From Glandiceps talaboti (taxonomy: Eukaryota; Hemichordata; Enteropneusta; Spengelidae), in assembly GCF_964340395.1 (NCBI RefSeq), contig NC_135561.1, positions 1,336,001-1,400,000 on the forward strand: a stretch of DNA of 64,000 bases, read 5' to 3'. The position numbers and the translations under genes were made by a program. This document shows positions 1-11,332 of the stretch, one piece after another. How positions within the stretch are numbered: the first letter of the stretch is position 1; each line of letters starts with the position of its first letter. The notes beneath the pieces are model-generated. The model had not been told where the DNA came from, did no database searches, and saw only the letters and a list, made by a program, of their open reading frames with translations.

Positions 1-455
1 TATACAAACCTATAGGCTGGCCTATAGACGTCTATAGGCTGACCTATAGATATATATATGTTGGTCTATAGAAACCTATAGGCTGACCTATACAAACCTA
101 TAGGCTGACCTGTAGATGTCTATAGGCTGACCTATAGATATATATATGTTGGTCTATAGAAACCTATAGGCTGACCTATAGATATATATATGTTGGTCTA
201 TAGAAACCTATAGGCTGACCTATACAAACCTATAGGCTGACCTGTAGATGTCTATAGGCTGGTCTATAGAAACCTGTAGGCTGGCCTATAGAAACCTGTA
301 GGCTGGCCTATAGGAACCTGTAGGCTGGCCTATAGGAACCTGTAGGCAAAACGTCCCAATTCTCTATAGGATCCTATAGGCCAGCCTATAGACATGTCTA
401 TAGGCCGGCCTATAGGCATGTCAATAGGCCGCCTATAGGATATTTCTGTAAGGGT
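1..455. repeat. CCTATAGG-palindrome minisatellite element, right end
   Basis: The stretch is built from short self-complementary words (CCTATAGG, TCTATAGA) spaced by GGCTGACC or GGCTGGCC. A longer unit containing GATATATATATGTTGG recurs near 47, 145 and 180, so there is higher-order structure. The right border ATTTCTGTAAGGG (442-454) resembles the terminal repeat of the element at 21962-22197, which has the same kind of body. The left end lies outside the window. I infer a non-autonomous DNA transposon whose body has expanded as a satellite. Confidence 0.6.
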
Positions 456-705
456 AGGAAGTTATTATGGGAGAGATAATCTTAATACACGAATTGGAAA
501 ATTCTGAAATTTACAAGTTTTCCCCACTCTCTCTCTTACCAGAGTTTCTCACTAAAATTACAATACACGATATGAACAACTGTAAAGTTTACTACAAGAT
601 TTTCCTATTCTCTTACCATTGCTTCCTAATTCCTAGCTAAACCACAACGTGTGCATCTAAGTTGAAATATTTTCCAAACCATTCATTATTCCTCAATTTC
701 TGCAG

Positions 706-1525
706 ATTATTCCCTCCAGTTCCATTGATTCCTAAGGAAGCTCTGGATGACGATATGATTGGTCCATATTACATCCCAGCTGGCACATTCTTATTACTGC
801 AAGCAGGGGCCATGCACAGGTAAACTTAATAAAGAAATGTTCAAGACTAACATTTCATTGTTTTCTGTGTAATAACACATCTTTTTCTTATGTAAGATAC
901 ATAGGGGCAGTCAATAGTAGGTAAACATTACTAGAATGTTCCGGGCTTACCATGTGTTGTATGTGGACCCCAAAATCAATTTGGTTGGATTTATTGTACC
1001 ATAGTATATGTACAGCTACACAAGTTTACTCACAATTGATTCAATACAATTCAGGGTGTCTGATATCATGAGTAAATCATTATATCTAAACAAAAGAGCT
1101 CCACTTCCAACTTGTCTCGCTTTAAGCAATTCAAATGTCAACCTTTGACCTTTGCTTTGTTTCTTTCTAGGAATCCTAATGTTTGGCCTGACCCGACGAT
1201 CTTTAACCCTGATAGGTTCACTGACCCTGACAATCTACCAAAACCCTACACATTCTTACCCTTTAGTCTTGGAAGAAGAAGCTGCATTGGTATGTATCTG
1301 CCACTTGGTGGCGCTATTGTCCATTGCTGTATCATACAGTTGACAGTTGTTTTGTGGTATGGATGTACTTCTGACTAGTCTTTTTATATCTACACTATTA
1401 AACACTTATTTACAACCAATTTGTTGTAGTAGCCATGCAAACTGGATATTACTCTGGTAATTGTTCACTCTGAGTGGACTCAAGTTAGTAGTTTGAACAC
1501 CCTTCAATCAATCAATGAATGAATG

Positions 1526-1562
<37 letters not shown>

Positions 1563-1973
1563 ATTTGTATAGCACCAAAATCCAATACACAGTAATGTTC
1601 TATGGTGCTGAACAGGAACAATTATAGCAGATCGTAGTAAAAGTTAGAAAGCTCTTGCAAATAGATGCGTCTTGATATCCTTCTTGAATTTATGGAGAGT
1701 TGGTGAAGAACGAAGTTCAAGTCACTGCATCCATAAACTTGGAAACCATCCTTTTGTAGTTGTGCCCCCTCCCCCCTCCCATAGTAATATGATACTCTTT
1801 ATTTTTACCTTCATACAGGTAATAAGTTTGCCCTGATTGCTATGAGAGTGATATTATCTCAGATTCTACGAGATTTGAAGTTCATGCCAGTACCAGGATT
1901 TAAGTTCAAGAGAATCCTAAGAATCACAATGCGACCACAACCACCAATGCAACTAAATATCAGCAAAACTTAA
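706..1973 (+). CDS. Cytochrome P450, C-terminal three exons (partial)
   Basis: Haem-thiolate monooxygenase, probably microsomal. Coding exons are 706-819, 1171-1289 and 1819-1973 (TAA), joined by GT-AG introns in compatible phases; the 5' exons lie upstream of the window. Exon 1 encodes the LFPPVPLIPKEA segment after the K helix and ends at MHR. Exon 2 carries WPDPTIFNPDRF and the haem-binding loop FSLGRRSCIG, whose cysteine ligates the iron. Exon 3 encodes the L helix (NKFALIAMRVILSQIL) and the last beta strands. The PFSLGxRSCIG loop, FNPDRF and a late VPG motif recall CYP46 (cholesterol 24-hydroxylase) more than typical CYP4, but the family cannot be fixed from about 129 residues. The final ~15 codons form the first unit of a tandem repeat that continues into the 3' UTR. 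Confidence 0.88.
1501..1610. repeat. (AATC)n microsatellite with possible SINE/LINE tail in P450 intron
   Basis: AATC/AATG tetranucleotides run over 1504-1559. They are followed by TTTGTATAGCACCAAAATCC and then TTCTATGGTGCTG, a pattern like the 3' ends of invertebrate retroposons that terminate in short tandem repeats. The retroposon reading is tentative. Confidence 0.4.
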
Positions 1974-2325
1974 TCTTTTAGCAATGTGAATCCAACTATG
2001 ACCACCAAGGCAGTTGAACATCATCAAAAACTTCAGAATTTTAGCAATGTCAATCCAAATACAACTACAAATGCAACTGAACCTCAGAGAAACTGGTGTT
2101 AAAATAGCAATGTGAATCCAAATACAACTACAAATGCAACTGAACCTCAGAGAAACTGGTGTTAAAATAGCAATGTGAATCCAACTTCAACCATAAATGA
2201 ATACCAGCAAAGCTAAAGTTAGCAATGTGAATCAAAATACAACTACAAGTGAAGTTGCTTATCTGCCAAACTGAAGTTAAATTAGAGCAATGTGAATCCA
2301 AAAACAACCACAAATGCAACATGAT
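1925..2325 (+). repeat. ~62-bp tandem repeat spanning the P450 stop codon and 3' UTR
   Basis: About six diverged units begin with CAATGTGAATCCAA and contain ACAACTACAAATGCAACTGA. The first unit is the P450 coding end itself (CAATGCGACCACAACCACC to the stop TAA, then TCTTTTAG). Later units lie beyond the stop, and two adjacent ones (2045-2166) are nearly identical. Confidence 0.75.
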
Positions 2326-2661
2326 GTACTGGTACCATGAATATAATGGTATTTAAACAAATATTTTAGGGAAAAGACAAGTTGACATTTGCCGCCATTT
2401 CGCTTTAGTTGTAAAACAAAAGTTTGACTATAGCGTACTAAATATATAGCCATATAATTTATGCAAGTAAATATATTGATTTGAAATATTCAGAATTTAC
2501 CAGTCAAATTGATTCCATTTCATGCTGGTTTATATTGGTACAAATATTATTTCAGAACCAAAATACAGATGTTCATAGAAACCAAAACTTAGAATGTAAT
2601 GTTATTAATTTATCAGCAAATACCAATGCAACTTTAAAAGGGCACAAAATTAGTTTATTCA

Positions 2662-2665
<4 letters not shown>

Positions 2666-2718
<53 letters not shown>

Positions 2719-2725
2719 ATGCATG

Positions 2726-2790
<65 letters not shown>

Positions 2791-2832
2791 ATGCATGTGT
2801 GTGGACATGTACACGTGTGTGTTCACGTATGT
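2666..2832. repeat. (GT)n microsatellite with GCATGCAT interruptions
   Basis: Roughly 125 bp of GT dinucleotides are broken by ATGCATGC at 2717 and 2789. It is alternating purine-pyrimidine DNA that can adopt Z form. The long Cys-Val or Thr-His reading frames here are artefacts. Confidence 0.95.
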
Positions 2833-3079
2833 GTGTAAAGAAGTGGCTGGTATATTGTAAAAAGTGAGTAGAATACAGCCCCTTCTAAACACATCTAATT
2901 GTGTGAATGCTGTATACGTGTCATAAATTCTACTAAAGCTGAAGATTTTCATCCTTGAATTAAAAAAAAAGACTGTCAAGACAATTTGTACTTTTCATCT
3001 TTTACTATATTGCCAAAACTTGCCATTAATTCAACTTGTGGTGTTATATAAAAAAATGATTAAATTGATGAAATTAATC

Positions 3080-3262
3080 TCAAACAGTACTGTGGAAACC
3101 CAGATACCATGTTCTTTGACACAGTGTGTCATCTTTATTTGATACTACTGTGGAAACCCAGATACCATGTTCTTTGACACAGTGTGTCATCTTTATTTGA
3201 TACTACTGTGGAAACCCAGATACCATGTTCTTTGACATGGTGTGTCATCTTTAGTTGACATT
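3080..3262. repeat. 58-bp tandem repeat, 3 copies
   Basis: The unit starts TACTGTGGAAACCCAGATAC and includes GACACAGTGTGTCATC, itself a near-palindrome (GACACAGTGTGTC). Three copies with a few substitutions. Confidence 0.85.
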
Positions 3263-4018
3263 GTAATAATGTAACTAGTCTAGTCTTGTACACTTTGAGG
3301 TTGCCGAATAAAGCTGAAAGATTATTACAGTATGGTCTTGGTGGCAACCTTTGGTATATACAAGTGATTAGGGAAAGCACAACAGTGCAGATGACATCCC
3401 ATCCTTACAGGCACAAACAACCATATTTGGGTGGTAATGTGACTTAGTGTCTTGTATTCATCTATTCAACAATGTAACTTTTACTTAACATTTGAAAAGA
3501 ATAGAATTAAATGTAATGTAATTTCAGTCTTGATGTATATTTCAAAACAATTAATACTACACCTATACACACGTACAAAATGGAGCTTGTGCCACTTTTA
3601 TTTAGATAATATACCTGACCAATGTTTGCTGTTCAAGGACATAATTGAAAACCTATGTTGCATGTGTATGAATAATTCTAGTATTTTATGGTATACAATT
3701 CAGTGTGTGATAATATATCATATGTAAAATTATATTTGATATATTTTAAACATAAATGTTTTATTGTAATTGAGCTAGTTATATATTGTACAATTTGAAT
3801 ACCGCGATATGCCGAGTCAAATTTCTTTTATTTAAGAATTTTTAGAAGTATGTGTAAGAAGTATTGTCTAAAACGTTATAAGTGTGAGTATTGAACACTT
3901 GTCACTGGTCAGCCGCCAGGTGGGTTTTGGCAATGATAATTTACATGTCCAGGAGTAGCTGTATCATTATGTTCTTGTGAAATTGTTAAATAGTTCAATC
4001 TATGTTTAAACCTTATGC
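3263..4018. other. Intergenic, no gene seen
   Basis: AT-rich DNA with stops in all frames. No conserved coding segment, RNA gene or transposon end was recognised. Confidence 0.5.
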
Positions 4019-4019
4019 C

Positions 4020-4615
4020 ATATAGACTTCAAGGACTAACGTTACAGTAACTACATTATTTCAGCTATCCTAACTGTAGTCTTCCTGTAGACTTGAAGGA
4101 CTAACACTACTACATTATTTCAGCTATCCTAACTGTAGCCTACCTGTAGACTTGAAGGACTAACACTACTACACTATTTCTGCTATCCTAACTGTAGTCT
4201 TCCTGTAGACTTGAAGGACTAACACTACTACACTATTTCAGCTATCCTAACTGTAGCCTACCTGTAGACTTGAAGGACTAACACTACTACACTATTTCTG
4301 CTATCCTAACTGTAATCTTCCTGTAGACTTGAAGGACTAACACTACTACACTATTTCAGCTATCCTAACTGTAGCCTACCTGTAGACTTGAAGGACTAAC
4401 ACTACTACACTATTTCAGCTATCCTAACTGTAGCCTACCTGTAGACTTGAAGGACTGTCACTACTACACTATTTCAGCTATCCTAACTGTAGTCTTCCTG
4501 TAGACTTGAAGGACTAACACTACTACATTATTTCTGTTAGCCTAACTGTAGTCTACCTGTAGACTTAAAAGACTAATGCTACTACACTATGTCAGCTATC
4601 CTAACTGATATTTTG
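4020..4615. repeat. 59-bp minisatellite, ~10 copies
   Basis: The unit contains GTAGACTTGAAGGACTAACA, then CTACTACACTATTTCAGC and TATCCTAACTGTAG. Alternate units differ at TATTTCAGC versus TATTTCTGC and at GTAGTCTTCC versus GTAGCCTACC, which suggests duplication of unit pairs. Confidence 0.9.
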
Positions 4616-4907
4616 ATTTTTTAAATTTTCACTTGTCCACTTTGTCTACAGTCCATAGATCTACTAGTATTCAGCCAGTTAAACCCTGCCACACATAATA
4701 TGTGCAAAAAATTAACATAAATTAGAATAGAATAGAATCTGTTTCCCTTATAACCTCTCAGGAAAATACCTAATTATGGATTCATCATGTGACACTGTGA
4801 TTTAAATATGTCTAATTATGTATTCGACCAATCAGGTTCTCTTGAGAAATGTCAGAAAAATGCTGGCAGTTGTAAAAACCATCAGTAGATGAGATGAATA
4901 AGTTAAA

Positions 4908-4984
4908 ATTAAAAAATCAGTTAGGATAGCAGAAATTGTGTTACAGTAGTAGAGTTTGTCCTTCAAAACTAAATGTAGGCTATA
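4908..4984 (-). repeat. Inverted single copy of the 59-bp minisatellite unit
   Basis: CAGTTAGGATAGCAGAAATT, then ACAGTAGTAG and TTTGTCCTTC, is the reverse complement of the unit arrayed at 4020-4615. It lies about 300 bp downstream of the array in opposite orientation. Confidence 0.75.
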
Positions 4985-5179
4985 TTCATGGAAAACATCA
5001 ATTTGCAATATTCAAATAATGGATATAGTTACTGCCTTTTATTTCAGAAATAAAGTTAAGCATGTAATCAACCTTTGTGGTTAAGTTTCATATTTTTGAG
5101 TGTCTAAATGGAAGACAGCATATGTGCTCTCCTAAAACTGTGTGTGAAGGTTACCTTTGACTCTTTTACAATCATAGGT

Positions 5180-6870
5180 TATTGCAAAGAGTTGAGTACT
5201 GGACACTTGTACATAGAATACAAGTAGCAACCAAGTTGACACCCTTAAATGTATGGACACAGAGTTGAGTACTGGACACTTGTACATAGAATACTACAAG
5301 TAGCACTCCAATTGACAACCTTAAATGTACGGACACAGAGTTGAGTACTGGACACTTGTACATAGAATACAAGTAGCAACCAAGTTGACACCCTTAAATG
5401 TATGGACACAGAGTTGAGTACTGGACACTTGTACATAGAATACTACAAGTAGCAACCCAATTGACAACCTTAAATGTACGGACACAGAGTTGAGTACTGG
5501 ACACTTGTACATAGAATACTACAAGTAGCAACCCAGTTGACACCCTTACATGTACAGACAGAGTTGAGTACTGGACACTTGTACATAGAATACAGTAGCA
5601 ACCCAGTTGACACCCTTACATGTACAGACAGAGTTGAGTACTGGACACTTGTACATAGAATACAGTAGCAACCCAGTTGACACCCTTACATGTACAGACA
5701 GAGTTGAGTACTGGACACTTGTACATAGAATACAAGTAGCAACCCAGTTGACACCCTTACATGTACAGACTCAGAGTTGAGTACTGGACACTTGTACATA
5801 GAATACTACAAGTAGCAACCCAGTTGACACCCTTACATGTACAGACTCAGAGTTGAGTACTGGACACTTGTACATAGAATACTACAAGTAGCAGCCCAGT
5901 TGACACCCTTGCATGTACAGACAGAGTTGAGTACTGGACACTTGTACATAGAATACAGTAGCAACCCAGTTGACACCCTTAACTGTACGGACTCAGAGTT
6001 GAGTACTGGACACTTGTACATAGAATACTACAAGTAGCAACCCAGTTGACACCCTTAAATGTATGAATGCAGAGTTGAGTACTGGACACTTGTACATAGA
6101 ATACAAGTAGCAGCCCAGTTGACACCCTTACATGTACAGACAGAGTTGAGTACTGGACACTTGTACATAGAATACAGTAGCAACCCAGTTGACACCCTTA
6201 ACTGTACGGACTCAGAGTTGAGTACTGGACACTTGTACATAGAATACTACAAGTAGCAACCCAGTTGACACCCTTACATGTACAGACAGAGTTGAGTACT
6301 GGACACTTGTACATAGAATACAGTAGCAACCCAGTTGACACCCTTAACTGTACGGACTCAGAGTTGAGTACTGGACACTTGTACATAGAATACTACAAGT
6401 AGCAACCCAGTTGACACCCTTAAATGTATGAATGCAGAGTTGAGTACTGGACACTTGTACATAGAATACAGTAGCAACCCAGTTGACACCCTTAAATGTA
6501 CAGACAGAGTTGAGTACTGGACACTTGTACATAGAATACTACAAGTAGCAACCCAGTTGACACCCTTAAATGTATGAATGCAGAGTTGAGTACTGGACAC
6601 TTGTACATAGAATACAAGTAGCAGCCCAGTTGACACCCTTACATGTACAGACAGAGTTGAGTACTGGACACTTGTACATAGAATACTACAAATAGCACTC
6701 CAATGGACAACCGTAAATGTACAGACACAGAGTTGAGTACTGGACACTTGAACATAGAATACTACAAGTAGCACTCCAACGGACAACTGTAAATGTATGG
6801 ACACAGAGTACTGGACACTTGTACATAGAATACAAGTAGCAGCCCAATTGACAATCTTACATGTATGAAC
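5180..6870. repeat. ~73-bp satellite array, about 23 copies
   Basis: The unit core is GAGTTGAGTACTGGACACTT, then GTACATAGAATAC, AGTAGCAACCCAGTTGACAC and CCTTACATGTACAGAC. Three length alleles of the linker after GAATAC (TACAAGTAGCA, AAGTAGCA, AGTAGCA) and several tail variants are interleaved along the array. Units stay nearly identical at the core. The array opens long frames on both strands that are not genes. Confidence 0.95.
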
Positions 6871-6889
6871 TCAGCCTGTATCCCTTGAC

Positions 6890-9800
6890 AAGAATAATAT
6901 GTAATAACTTGAACCGTTCCCATACTAAACACAAAGATATATTTGAAATGTATATATTGCTGACAATTTAGTCAAGCTAAGTGGCCTGGGAGATAACTGA
7001 TGTCAACAACTTTAATATATTAAGTGGGTTTCAGGCCATCGTTCATCAACAGCAATTTTGCATTGAGATATGCAAGACACAACCATGAAAAGGTCCCTAA
7101 TAGTATAGATTTTTAAAATAACTGACATCATGTTACCAAATATTTCATGACACACAGCTCTGCACAAGAAAGTAGTAAATGAACAAAGTATTAATGATTT
7201 ACATTACCAGATCTTTATTCATAATAGATCATGTCCATTGTACAACATAAAAGTTTACAGAAGCACCACGAAAAATATTCATTTGTAAAAAGAAAGATAT
7301 TTCAATGATAAATCGCATCGATGAAGCTGAGTAATCGTGAGAAAAATATGTTCCCCAAAATGAGAAGATTACTTTTATAGTAAATCACTATTTGTAAATT
7401 ATAAATCTATTGCAGCTTTTTATATCAAAGTGCAAACTGAGAGCAGGACAACACAACTTTATTTCAGTTACAGACAGTAGCCAATGTAAAAGCACCACTA
7501 AATGATTCTTAAATATGGCTGCTCATTTTCACATTACTCACTTCTGAATAAAAATGCTAAAAAAAACACATTTTATGTAAATGTAACTAATATAATATCA
7601 ATATTTTGATATGAATTGCAGAGTAGAGAGCATTACTACAATTTCTGACTAAAATAAAGTTAGGCTGGCAAAAAGATTTACAAAAAACACAAAAAATGTG
7701 TTATACCTTCAAAATAAACGCAACTACTTTTCAAAACAAAATTTTGACATGGATTCATCAGTGATGGTTATTTCTAGGTCTTCAGTCTAAAACAATGTTA
7801 TGCAGGCAAAAAAAGTTACAGAAAACGAAAATTTGTTGCCACAAATCCAAGCAGGAAAGTGACTGTACTGCAAGCTTACTTGGCAACCTTACCAATACAA
7901 AACATATGAAATGTCAATAATAGTCATCTCTGCCATCATGATTAAGGCTACTATAGTACAAGATCTACACAATGGCAGACTAATCTCAAACACAGAAATT
8001 TGTCATTTCAATAGAGTACTCAAATATAAAAAAAAAAACAATTCAAATAAACATCTAATACTGACACACTGAAGAATGAGTACAAGAAATTCTTTCCATT
8101 TTTTTTTCACTCACCGAGTACTGTTTTCCTTGGTCACAATTGTGACTTCAGGCCACCAAGAAAAATAAAATTGTTTCTCGTCCGTGTATGCAGTGATATT
8201 GAATGGCATTTTCCAGACTTGGACCATGTCATACATTTACTTCTTTGATTCCTTTCCATTTCAAAATAATTCACTTTCCTTGTAAAATCAACTGAAGTTG
8301 TCATTTCAGAACTCATCACAGATTCTGCATTATTTCATCATCAATGTGGGTGGTTTGAGAAACAAATATTATTTTCCCTTTTTGGTCAATTGTCTAACCA
8401 GCCACACTTACACTGGCTGTGACTTTACGTTGTCCCCATTTTATCAATAGAGGGCGTCCTACTCATATCTGTCATTTCATTTCTCCTCCATACATTCTTA
8501 ATTTTCTGTAGTAATAACACAGGTCAACACACAAACAATAGAAAATATAATAAATATTTGACAATTCTGAACATAAAAAGATATTTACACAAAAATTTAC
8601 AAGATTTCAAAAGATTGGGAAATAATCATAGCCCCCGCACCATGAAATTTCATGTTTAAAAAAACAAACCCTTTTCATATTTTGACATTCAAAAGCTTTA
8701 CCATTAAACATTGTTTTTCTTTTCAATTCCTTTACATCCTAGAAAATGGATTTTAGGAATATAATCTTCACACATATGCATAAATCCTGAGAAATGTTTT
8801 CAGACATTCTGAGAAATTAATATCAAACTTTGCTTTCCTGAAATGAGTTCTCAAACTCATAATTATCTACAAAATCTCACATCTTTTCCAATTTCACTCG
8901 ACTATCTTGGTGTTGTCTGTTTTGTTGTCTGCCTAAAAGGAGATTGAAAAGTATAAGAAAATCCACAATTTCTCATCTTTTCACATTTTACTTGAATTAG
9001 GGTATTGTCTGTTTTATTTTCTAAAGAAAGGTAGTTTTTCACTCACCATTTTGGCAAAAAATTAAATGATTTACAATGTCAGTACATAATACTACAACGC
9101 AATGATATGAATTCAAAACATTGGTTTCTAGAATTCATTCATTTCATCACATAAGTCTGATGAATTTAATTGTGTCCAATGATGTCTTTTTTGGTGAAAA
9201 ATAAAAAATCATTTTAACTGATATTTGACAATATCGGATGGACTATCGTTTAGCTAAGATACAAACAAACTAAAACTATTACTGTGATGTGTAGCGTACA
9301 ATAAAGGCGATCTGGGATTTTGAATTTTGATTTCACCATGGGGAAACAATGAATTCAAAATCCTCATCCGCATGGATTCATTGCTATGTTATGTGTTGAT
9401 GGACACTGCTCCAATATTACGTAAAGTGACATCTCTGCATTTTTTTTCCATTCAACCCAAATTATACATCTGATGCAGATTATTTACTGGAGATCACATG
9501 CTGTGATTTATTTTTGAAGATGTCAGTAATCTCCCCACTGTCCTAGTGTACATAATCATGGGGTACTTCCAGTGTTTATGTTATAATCTCTATCACAGGG
9601 TGATTATATCCACATAACTCTGGCCCGGTTACCAATTTGTGTAATCTACCACATACAACATCAATAGTTTTAGTTTGTGTCTTAGGTCGTCTATAGAAGG
9701 TGTTGTCATAGTAACAACTATCGCTACAATAAGTTTCTCACATTTTCTGTTTCCAAAGTGTAATACATCAAATACAAAACATGATCAGCTGTTCTTATTT

Positions 9801-11332
9801 TCACATTAGTTCTGTTTCTTTCCAATCAAAATACTACCCTGAATATAAGATAACAAAAATCCTCATGCAGCAAGTCATACATAAATTATAAAATTCTGCA
9901 AAGACTGTTTTGATCAACTGACAATGGAATACTAGATCTAACTTAGATCCCCATCAGTAACTTTGGGGATATGCATTGATTGACATTGACACAGCTGCAC
10001 TGGGTTGGCCTGTGAGGGCACTGTCCATTTGCATGCATAAGAAGTTAGAATCCATAGGATAGATAGCTATCATTGTGCTATAAACTTTACTTCTAGCAAT
10101 GTTTAAAGTAGGGAAATACCTAGATTGGCAACTACTGTCTACCAAACCAGTGAAGTGACAACTAGAACAGAACACTTAGATGAATCTGAGAGCATCTCTA
10201 CAGTATAGTGACTACTGACTAGATAGAGATGACTATCGTAACCAAACCATGGATTGTTGGAAGGATGGATGGAAACACACCAGAAATCAATAATAAAAAC
10301 ATCACATATCTATCATCATGTGTGTACATACACACATACACATAGACACAGCCACAGACACACAGACACACACACAGACACACACACACACACAATCCAG
10401 CTTCTTATAATTTATCTGGTACAAAACACACATACCTCTCATTCTGTTAGGCTGAAACTGTTGTGTTTTTTTGTTCTCTGGCAAGCTGTATATCCCCTAT
10501 TCCTAGCTATCTTATCCAATGACTTATTACTATACTAGTAGTATCATGAAACTGGGAAAGAACTAAGTTTGTAGTTTTACACAAAGATGTTTTTTTTATG
10601 GAGTTTACTTACATTTAGAATAAACTCTCTGGTATAATAATAGAAATATTGAGACTATATCTAAACCACTGTCTGATTTTACAATGAAATAATACCCTAA
10701 CAAAGTGAGATTTATCCAAAATGTTACATGTATTTATATTGGTAGTAAAATGAGTGATTATATTTTCATTTCACTACCATTGTTTTACTTTGATTTTTCC
10801 CATCCTCACATCTCTATCGAATTTTAATTTCAGCAATTGACCTCTGACCTTTGACCTCTGATGTCAAAATCTAAAAGATTACTTGCAGGAAATCAACATA
10901 TGATTCACATTTTTTCAACCAAGTTCATGCAGTCTTACAGATTCAAATTTGAACTTTTGAATTTGATTTCTGGCAGTATTTATACAGTGAATTATTTCAA
11001 CTGTAGGAATCCTAAAAATATTTCTTGGGGTGAAATTTTCATAGAATTTCTTGAAAAGAAAGTTTAATGGTACTTCTCGATTGAAAAGTCATTATTGGCT
11101 TTGCTTCATAAATACAATATTTACATAATTACTGTCTTGATTCAAGACTATTAAAATTTACATAACTTGTCAGCTGAACATGTCGAAAGTACTTTACATT
11201 TCAACCCATTTTCCTTGACAAAATGGAACAGTCCTATTGTTTTTCATTGTGGGTAATCCATGCAACAAGGAAATTAGGGGTGGATGGACTTGATCACCTA
11301 CATTCTATTCACTATCTACACATTGTGTAGAC
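6890..11332 (-). other. Probable long 3' UTR and downstream flank of lipin
   Basis: No coding segment is visible on either strand. The region lies directly downstream of the lipin stop codon. Several AATAAA signals occur on the minus strand, a distal one near 7214. Content is AT-rich with a (CA)n tract near 10330. I infer that much of it is 3' UTR; the true polyadenylation site is unknown. Confidence 0.4.
10328..10395. repeat. (CA)n/(CACAGA)n microsatellite
   Basis: Imperfect CACA and CAGACA tract. Confidence 0.85.

Noticed and set aside
2481-2979. Open frames of 106-128 codons on both strands
   Set aside because: They are translations of the (GT)n microsatellite with low-complexity Cys-Val or Thr-His repeats; no conserved flanks.
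5172-6804. Many 60-148-codon frames with repeated MYKCPVLNS-like peptides
   Set aside because: They arise on both strands from a 73-bp satellite, shift frame between units, and have no start or promoter logic.
4020-6870. Regularly spaced repeats resembling a CRISPR array
   Set aside because: Units are head-to-tail minisatellites with related, not unique, spacers in a eukaryotic genome; no cas genes.
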